A stretch of DNA of 26,167 nt from UBA7672 sp036733305 (GTDB lineage Bacteria; Pseudomonadota; Alphaproteobacteria; Caulobacterales; Hyphomonadaceae). The notes beneath the pieces were generated by a model, which saw only the letters and a program-made list of their open reading frames with translations, did no database searches and was not told the origin of the DNA. Position numbers and translations under genes: made by a program. Every line of letters begins with the position of its first letter. Positions within the stretch are counted from its first letter, which is position 1. Positions 21,493-26,167 of this stretch are shown piece after piece. The stretch is from NCBI GenBank assembly GCA_036733305.1, contig DAINAT010000037.1, forward strand, positions 1 through 26,167, in the 5' to 3' direction.

Positions 21493-22752
21493 ATGAAACC
21501 GCTCAAGACCCTGCTCGCTGTTGGATTGATCAGCGCGGCGATGCTGCCGGCAGCCGCCCAGATCGCGCCGCCCAAGCCGACGCCCGAACAACTTGCCAAG
21601 GTCTATGAGGAAGACCAGCTCAGCCTCGAGAAGTGCGGCGTCCCCCGCAACGCCGGCGACGACTACCGCCCCACGCCTCTGCTGCCCGACCAGACCCGCG
21701 CGCACCGCGTCACCACCGACCAGAAATTCAAGGTCGAGACAGTCACCAAAGGCCTCGTCAATCCGTGGGCGCTCGCCTTCCTGCCCTCGGGGAACTACCT
21801 GGTGACCATCCGCAAGGAAGGCCTACGCACCGTCACGCCAGACGGCAAGATCTCCGATCCCATCACGGGCACGCCGACCATCCATAACACCGTGCCGCTG
21901 TTCGGCATGCACGACGTCATCCTCGACCGTGACTTCGCATTGAACCGCACGATCTATTTTGCCTACGTCACCACGTCGCCCGGCGGCGTCGCGAACACCG
22001 GCTATGTCGCCAGCGCCAAACTCTCGGACGATGAGAAAAGCATCACCGACTACACTGTCCTGAAGCAGGGCCCGATCCCGCGCCGCATCGTGCAGGACAA
22101 GGACGGCTCGCTCTTCGTCATCACCGCTGACATCATGACCCCGTACGTGCTTGCCCAGTCGCTCTCGAGCGGCGCCGGCAAGGTGCTGCACATCAACACC
22201 AACGGCACGCCGCGCGGCGACAATCCGTTCGTGCCGAACCCCACGGCCGATCCATCGATCTATGCGCTCGGTGTGCGCGACCCGCAAAGCATGGCCATCC
22301 ATCCGCAGACAGGCGATCTCTGGATCATCGAGAACGAACCGCGCGGAGGCGACGAACTCAACCTCATCAAGCCGGGCAAGAATTACGGCTTCCCGCTGAT
22401 CTCCTATGGCCGCGACAATGACGGCACGCCGCTCAATGGCGGCCTCACGCAGAAAGCCGGCCTCGAACAACCCGTCTATTTCTGGACACCCTCGGTCGCG
22501 TTCTCGGGCATGACGTTCTACACGGGCGACACGCTGCCAAAGTGGAAGAACTCCATCTTCGCTGGCGGCCTCTCCGGCATGCAGCTCGTCCGCCTCGAAC
22601 TCTCAGCGGACGGCCGCGTTGTGGGCGAAGAGAAACTGCTGCGCGACATGTGCCGCCGCATCCGCGACGTCCGCCAGGGCCCGGACGGCAACCTCTATGT
22701 CATCACCGACCACGCTGACGGCGAGATTCTGAGGATATCGCCAAATCCGTAG
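21493..22752 (+). CDS. Secreted PQQ-dependent sugar dehydrogenase (soluble, YliI/Asd type)
   Basis: A 419-residue precursor with a signal peptide (cleavage near A-A-A, residue 22). It has the six-bladed propeller features of the GSDH family: a likely catalytic His140 in F-G-M-H-D, and the marker I-E-N-E-P-R-G-G-D-E-L-N-L-I-K-P-G-K-N-Y-G followed by F-P. Such enzymes oxidise aldoses in the periplasm with PQQ and calcium. There are no PQQ-synthesis genes nearby. ATG 21493 starts the signal peptide; the frame extends upstream without coding support. The stop codon TAG lies inside a dispersed repeat. Confidence 0.9.
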   Translation: MKPLKTLLAVGLISAAMLPAAAQIAPPKPTPEQLAKVYEEDQLSLEKCGVPRNAGDDYRPTPLLPDQTRAHRVTTDQKFKVETVTKGLVNPWALAFLPSGNYLVTIRKEGLRTVTPDGKISDPITGTPTIHNTVPLFGMHDVILDRDFALNRTIYFAYVTTSPGGVANTGYVASAKLSDDEKSITDYTVLKQGPIPRRIVQDKDGSLFVITADIMTPYVLAQSLSSGAGKVLHINTNGTPRGDNPFVPNPTADPSIYALGVRDPQSMAIHPQTGDLWIIENEPRGGDELNLIKPGKNYGFPLISYGRDNDGTPLNGGLTQKAGLEQPVYFWTPSVAFSGMTFYTGDTLPKWKNSIFAGGLSGMQLVRLELSADGRVVGEEKLLRDMCRRIRDVRQGPDGNLYVITDHADGEILRISPNP

Positions 22753-22824
22753 GGTGCATTGAAGCGAAGCGGAAATGCACCGCCGGCGTCCGCATCCGGC
22801 ACGGTGCATCAAGATGCACCCTAC
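22749..22824 (-). repeat. Dispersed palindromic repeat, copy 2 (overlaps stop codon)
   Basis: It begins GTAGGGTGCATTGAAGCGAA and ends with AAGATGCACCCTAC, so its ends are inverted copies. Positions 22802-22824 are the exact reverse complement of 8916-8938. The TAG at 22750-22752 ends the sugar-dehydrogenase gene, as TAG in copy 1 ends the flavoprotein gene. The GTAGGGTGC...GAAGCGAAGCGG form is a common REP-like intergenic type. Confidence 0.82.
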
Positions 22825-22957
22825 GCATCGCTCCTGTAGACCTCATCCCGACGAGACGTGCCGAGTAGGCGTGCGCGCCATCTCGAACCACAGGGACACG
22901 CTTACAAACTGCGCGCACCCACTTGGCGCCCGCCTCCAACGCGCGCCTACTCCTCAC

Positions 22958-23407
22958 ATGCGCACGCTCCTCACCGCCACGCTGATCCTCGCCGCCTGCA
23001 CCACCGCGCAGGCGCAAACACCCCAGCAAGCCAACCTCGCCTGGGACACGCCACTCGGACGCACCGAGTTCGTCCGCGAAGATGGTCGCTTCGGCGTCTT
23101 CCAGTACCCGCTCGAATACGGCGACAATATCGGCCGCCTCTATATCGACGGCCTCTCCGGCGAGTTCGGCGGCAATGGTCCGCTCGATGGCTACTGGTCC
23201 GAACCCGATATCAGCCACGACGATGATGCCGGCGACACGCTCATCTGCCCGTTCCCCATCACCGATGGCGAAGGCCGCATGACCCACAACTGGGGCCGCA
23301 TCCGCATCATTTTCACCGACGTCGACTTCCCGAGCGACTTTGTCCTGCTACGGGGCCGCTGCTTCACAGAACCCGTCGACGTCATCCCGGGAAAACGCCT
23401 GAACTAA
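22958..23407 (+). CDS. Small secreted hypothetical protein, 149 aa
   Basis: It starts with M-R-T-L-L-T-A-T-L-I-L-A-A-C, which could be a lipoprotein signal (L-A-A-C) or a normal signal cut after A-Q-A near residue 20. The mature part is acidic, with two cysteines (D-T-L-I-C-P-F and G-R-C-F-T-E) that may form a disulfide, and aromatic/Gly-rich turns (Y-I-D-G-L-S-G-E-F-G-G-N-G). The family is not recognised. Upstream in-frame starts would translate the dispersed repeat and are rejected. No clear ribosome site is seen. Confidence 0.7.
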   Translation: MRTLLTATLILAACTTAQAQTPQQANLAWDTPLGRTEFVREDGRFGVFQYPLEYGDNIGRLYIDGLSGEFGGNGPLDGYWSEPDISHDDDAGDTLICPFPITDGEGRMTHNWGRIRIIFTDVDFPSDFVLLRGRCFTEPVDVIPGKRLN

Positions 23408-23408
23408 T

Positions 23409-23465
23409 CGCCGTCCGGTCAGGAACGGCGCACCCGGTCAGGATCAGGTCGCCGGCGCAGCCGGC
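23409..23465. terminator. Two hairpins between convergent genes
   Basis: CGCCGT/ACGGCG (23409-23430, 10-base loop) and the perfect GCCGGC-GCA-GCCGGC (23451-23465) lie between the small secreted protein and the amidohydrolase stop. Neither has a T-run, so termination is inferred from position only. Confidence 0.35.
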
Positions 23466-23466
23466 T

Positions 23467-25137
23467 CTATGCAGCTGGTGTGGGCCGCTTCCACACGACC
23501 TTGCCGTTCACCACCGTGATCGCCGGCTCGACCTTCAGGATCTCCTCGTCAGGCACCTGCATGATGTCGCCGGTGAAGCCGGTAAAGTCCGCCAGCTTGC
23601 CGCGCTCGATCGTGCCAAGGTCAGCTTCCCGGAACGAGGCATAGGCCGGCCAGATGGTGAACATCTTCAGCGCTTCCTCACGCGTCGCCGCCTGCTCGGG
23701 ATGCCAGTTCGGGCCAGACTTGCCCTGCAGATCCTTGCGCACCACCGCCGCATAGAACTCGATCCGTGGATCGCCCTGTTCCACCGGCGCGTCCGATCCG
23801 CCAGCGATGATCGCCCCCGCATCAATCAGCGACCGCCACGCATACCCGCCCAGCAAGCGCCGCGGCCCGATGCGCGACTCCGCGAAGTACAGATCGCCGA
23901 TCGCATGGCTTGGCTGCATCGACGGGATCACCTTCATCTGGTGGAAGCGCACAATGTCCTCCAGCCGCAGGATCTGCGCATGCTCGATGCGCCAACGCTT
24001 GTCCGCAGTCGCCTTGTCAGCCGCGCCATCAAGCGTCTTCTGCATCCAGTCGAGCACCAGCTCATTGCCCTTGTCGCCAATGGCGTGGAAGCAGACCTGG
24101 ATGTTCTGGTCGTAGGCCTTCTTCATCAGAGCCAGCGTCGGCTCTTCCTGCGCCATCATCAGCCCCGACGTATCCGGACGATCCGAATACGGCTCGACCA
24201 GCAGCGCCCCGCGCGAACCCAGCGCGCCATCCATGTACAGCTTCACCGCCTTGGTGATCACCATCTTGTCGGCCGTCTCGCCGAACACGCCCTTGTCGAA
24301 ATCCGCCCCATCGATCGCGTTGTAGATGCGCAGGTTCAGCTTGCCGCCATCCGACAGCGTATTGATCCGCGCGATGTGCGAAGCCGGCACAGACATCGAA
24401 TGCACGCCCGTCCAGCCCAGGCTCAGCTCGCGCGCTGCACCCTTCTCGTACGTCGCATCGATCTGCGCCTCGCTCGGCGCCGTCGCCAGCACGGCCAACG
24501 CACCCATCGCGTTGTCGATCAGCATCCCCGTCGGCAGGCCCGCAGCATCCACCTCGATACGCCCACCCTGCGGCTGGCTCTTCGGCTTGCCATCGATCCC
24601 CGCCGCCTTCAGCGCAGCCGTGTTCGCCACCAGCGCGTGACCATCCGCACGCTGCAGCACCACCGGCCGATCGCTCACCACGGCATCCAGATCCTGCCGC
24701 GTCGGGAAGCGCCCTTCGGGATAATGCGTCTCGATCCATCCGCCCCCGATCAGCACCTGCCCCGCCGGCAACGCCTTCGCCGCCTCGCCGACCACGCTCA
24801 CCAGCTCGGCAATCGACTTCACCTCGTCGAGGTCCAGCGACGTCTCACGCTCGCCAATGCCATAGAGGTGCGCGTGCGCATCCGTGAAACCCGGATAGAG
24901 GAACGTACCCGCCAGATCGACCTTCTCGGTCGCGGTCCCGGCTGTCTTGAGAAGATCCGCGGATGTCCCCGTCGCAACAATGCGCCCGGCTTTCACGCTC
25001 ACCGCTTCAACCGGCGGCAGATTGTCGAGCCCTGTATAGATCGTGCCGCCATGCAGGATCAGATCAGGCGCATCAGCCACCTGCTGGTTGCAACCCGCCA
25101 GGACCAGTGCGGCCACAGCCGCCATCATCACGCGCAT
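23467..25137 (-). CDS. Lipoprotein amidohydrolase (Amidohydrolase_3, YtcJ-like)
   Basis: A 556-residue protein with a lipobox L-A-G-C (Cys16), so it is anchored to a membrane on the periplasmic side. Metal-site motifs are present: H88-x-H90 in T-D-A-H-A-H-L-Y-G, C-F-H-A-I-G-D-K-G-N, R-I-E-H-A-Q and the late Asp of G-G-S-D-A-P-V-E. A conserved K in A-V-K-L-Y-M-D-G-A-L is typical of the metal-bridging position region. YtcJ-like enzymes hydrolyse amide or N-formyl bonds; the substrate is unknown. Its ribosome site GAGGGG lies 6 bases upstream within the stem of the terminator hairpin that follows rpmB. Confidence 0.9.
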   Translation of the reverse strand: MRVMMAAVAALVLAGCNQQVADAPDLILHGGTIYTGLDNLPPVEAVSVKAGRIVATGTSADLLKTAGTATEKVDLAGTFLYPGFTDAHAHLYGIGERETSLDLDEVKSIAELVSVVGEAAKALPAGQVLIGGGWIETHYPEGRFPTRQDLDAVVSDRPVVLQRADGHALVANTAALKAAGIDGKPKSQPQGGRIEVDAAGLPTGMLIDNAMGALAVLATAPSEAQIDATYEKGAARELSLGWTGVHSMSVPASHIARINTLSDGGKLNLRIYNAIDGADFDKGVFGETADKMVITKAVKLYMDGALGSRGALLVEPYSDRPDTSGLMMAQEEPTLALMKKAYDQNIQVCFHAIGDKGNELVLDWMQKTLDGAADKATADKRWRIEHAQILRLEDIVRFHQMKVIPSMQPSHAIGDLYFAESRIGPRRLLGGYAWRSLIDAGAIIAGGSDAPVEQGDPRIEFYAAVVRKDLQGKSGPNWHPEQAATREEALKMFTIWPAYASFREADLGTIERGKLADFTGFTGDIMQVPDEEILKVEPAITVVNGKVVWKRPTPAA

Positions 25138-25138
25138 G

Positions 25139-25165
25139 AAAAACCCCTCGCCTTGCGGCGAGAGG
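25139..25165 (-). terminator. Terminator hairpin after rpmB, overlapping the next gene's ribosome site
   Basis: On the minus strand CTCGCC-GCAA-GGCGAG forms a 6-bp stem with a GNRA loop, followed by GGG and TTTTT. It is placed 33 bases after the rpmB stop and only one base before the amidohydrolase ATG. The right arm GGCGAGGGG contains the Shine-Dalgarno of that gene. Confidence 0.75.
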
Positions 25166-25197
25166 TTACAATCATTCCAACGAAGGAAAAGCGCTAG

Positions 25198-25491
25198 TTA
25201 AGCGGCTGCTTCAGCAGCTTTCTTCGCGATGTTCTTTTTGATCTTCAGCATCTTGGCCGACAGCGTGTCGTCCTTCGCCTTGGCGAGGAAGCCGTCGAGG
25301 CCGCCGCGCTTGTCGATGGTGCGCAGGGCAGCAGCCGACACGCGGGCCGAGTACGACTCACCAAGAGCTTCCGAGTGAACGGTCACGTTCACCAGGTTCG
25401 GCAGATAACGCCGTTTGGTCTTGATGTTGGAGTGGCTGACCGTGTGGCCGACCATCGGCTTTTTGCCAGTAAGTTCACAAACGCGGGACAT
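25198..25491 (-). CDS. rpmB: 50S ribosomal protein L28
   Basis: A 97-residue L28. It has the classic start M-S-R-V-C-E-L-T-G-K-K-P, then G-H-T-V-S-H-S-N-I-K-T-K-R-R-Y-L-P-N-L, with the longer helical C terminus rich in Lys and Ala usual for alphaproteobacteria (E. coli L28 is about 78 residues). ATG 25491 is fixed by homology; GGAAGGGTGG lies just upstream. It binds 23S rRNA in the large subunit. It is divergent from the DUF3108-like gene and has its own promoter. Confidence 0.97.
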   Translation of the reverse strand: MSRVCELTGKKPMVGHTVSHSNIKTKRRYLPNLVNVTVHSEALGESYSARVSAAALRTIDKRGGLDGFLAKAKDDTLSAKMLKIKKNIAKKAAEAAA

Positions 25492-25524
25492 GGCCCACCC
25501 TTCCTGAGACGTCTGCACAACCCG

Positions 25525-25547
25525 AAAAACCCGCCAAACGGGGATTT
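25525..25547 (-). promoter_or_regulatory. Small hairpin plus T-run in the rpmB leader
   Basis: On the minus strand CCCG-TTTGG-CGGG is followed directly by TTTTT about 33 bases before the rpmB start. It resembles a weak intrinsic terminator and may be an attenuator. The stem is short (4 bp plus possible A-T pairs), so function is uncertain. Confidence 0.35.
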
Positions 25548-25575
25548 GCCAGCCGTGCGCTGAAAGCGAGCGGGG

Positions 25576-25604
25576 TGGATAGTCAGGCAGCCCGCCCCTG
25601 TCAA
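25576..25604 (-). promoter_or_regulatory. rpmB: Sigma-70-type promoter of rpmB
   Basis: Reading leftward, a perfect -35 TTGACA (25604-25599) is followed after 17 bases by TATCCA (25581-25576), an acceptable alphaproteobacterial -10. It predicts a leader of about 75 bases before rpmB, containing the hairpin at 25525-25547. Confidence 0.65.
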
Positions 25605-25661
25605 GTTCCACAATGGGTCGCGGCCCGAACGCCAGCCTGCCGGGAAATTGCCCACTTTGCC

Positions 25662-25674
25662 GGGTCTAAGACCC
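25662..25674. promoter_or_regulatory. Perfect short palindrome upstream of the DUF3108-like gene
   Basis: GGGTCT-A-AGACCC is a perfect 6+6 inverted repeat, 58 bases before the next start codon. It may be an operator or a transcript-start structure. Confidence 0.35.
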
Positions 25675-25731
25675 TCTTAAAGTAAGGTTTGGGGAAGCCG
25701 GCGGGCAAAAGGTCCGCCGCGGAGCTGTTAG

Positions 25732-26167
25732 ATGCCTATTTTGACTGTTGCCGCCATAGCCGGGGGCCTTTTGTTCGCACCCATGGCGGGACAGAACGCC
25801 CTCGCCACCATCGCCTCGGTCGGCTCGATCCGGGTCGAAGCCGAGTACGAAGCCATTACGCCCGTCCCCTGGATGGGCCGCCACCGCACGGCTTCCGCCT
25901 CCCTCACCGCCGACATTTCCGGTTCCCGCTACCGCATCGCCATGAACAGCCGGGCCGAAGGCTTCGTCGACTGGTTCGTCGATAGCTCGGCCGCCATGGT
26001 CTCGACCGGCATCGTCACCCCGCGCGGCCTCCAACCGCTGCGCTACGACAGCTCCGTGCAGGACGGCGCCAAGCACCGCCGTGTCCTCGTCGACTACACG
26101 CCCGGCGAAGTCCTCGTCAGCGTCTCGCCCAAATACGGCGACTGGGGCTTCCCCGCGACCACGCCGC
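25732..26167 (+). CDS. DUF3108-like secreted protein, 5' part (cut by window end)
   Basis: 145 complete codons are present without a stop, and the gene runs off the right edge. ATG 25732 has GGAG 7 bases upstream. A short signal-like N terminus (M-P-I-L-T-V-A-A-I-A-G-G-L-L-F-A) leads a beta-rich region: A-S-L-T-A-D-I-S-G-S-R-Y-R-I, then S-S-A-A-M-V-S-T-G-I-V-T-P-R-G-L-Q-P-L-R-Y and H-R-R-V-L-V-D-Y. This fits DUF3108 envelope proteins, which are often found next to rpmB in alphaproteobacteria. The function is unknown. Confidence 0.75.
   Translation, partial: MPILTVAAIAGGLLFAPMAGQNALATIASVGSIRVEAEYEAITPVPWMGRHRTASASLTADISGSRYRIAMNSRAEGFVDWFVDSSAAMVSTGIVTPRGLQPLRYDSSVQDGAKHRRVLVDYTPGEVLVSVSPKYGDWGFPATTP

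Noticed and set aside
20123..21496. 457-codon plus frame antisense to the MFS gene
   Set aside because: Arg/Gln/His-rich shadow; the minus frame has membrane helices.
23701..25197. 498-codon plus frame antisense to the amidohydrolase
   Set aside because: Arg-rich shadow; metal-site motifs are in the minus frame.

Overview
The window looks like a chromosomal segment of a GC-rich, Gram-negative alphaproteobacterium, most likely of the Caulobacterales/Hyphomonadales group. This rests on several things: a cell-wall amidase and J-domain gene near rnpB, CtrA-like and GANTC sites, a split B12-dependent methionine synthase, Mla lipid-transport genes, a TonB-dependent receptor and many lipoproteins. 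It reads as ordinary core and envelope chromosome. I see no phage, transposase, integrase, CRISPR array, tRNA or rRNA.

Layout. 1-262 is an intergenic control region; a cell-division (mraZ-type) operon probably starts just beyond the left edge. rnpB (RNase P RNA) lies at 263-673 on the minus strand. A small c-type cytochrome and an unknown protein follow on plus. 1772-5163 is a minus-strand run: TerB/J-domain chaperone, small membrane protein, EamA transporter, peptidoglycan amidase and a BLUF blue-light receptor. A RhlE-type DEAD-box helicase (5489-7171), a structured spacer and a 32-residue membrane micro-ORF come next, then a BaiN/YhiN-type flavoprotein on plus.

8991-17453 is minus strand. 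The methionine-cycle operon runs leftward from an ArsR-methyltransferase fusion (SahR-type) through metF, the homocysteine half of metH, a RidA-like lipoprotein and the folate/B12/reactivation half of metH. A TonB-dependent receptor lies beyond it. Start and stop codons overlap at sahR/metF and metF/metH, so these are probably translationally coupled. An imperfect palindrome over the sahR start is the likely operator.

17623-19861 is plus strand: mlaA, mlaC (outer-membrane lipid homeostasis), a small secreted protein, a strong terminator and a 58-residue ORF. An MFS transporter (minus) and a secreted PQQ-type sugar dehydrogenase (plus) are divergent. A small secreted protein, a lipoprotein amidohydrolase (minus), rpmB (minus) and the start of a DUF3108-like protein (plus, cut by the window end) close the window.

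The most interesting points are: metH split in two with a lipoprotein RidA gene between the halves; a dispersed palindromic repeat that supplies the stop codon of two unrelated genes; the possible MraZ/CtrA control region at the left edge; a terminator hairpin after rpmB that also holds the ribosome-binding site of the next gene; and two short unlisted ORFs. No clearly new multi-gene system was found.
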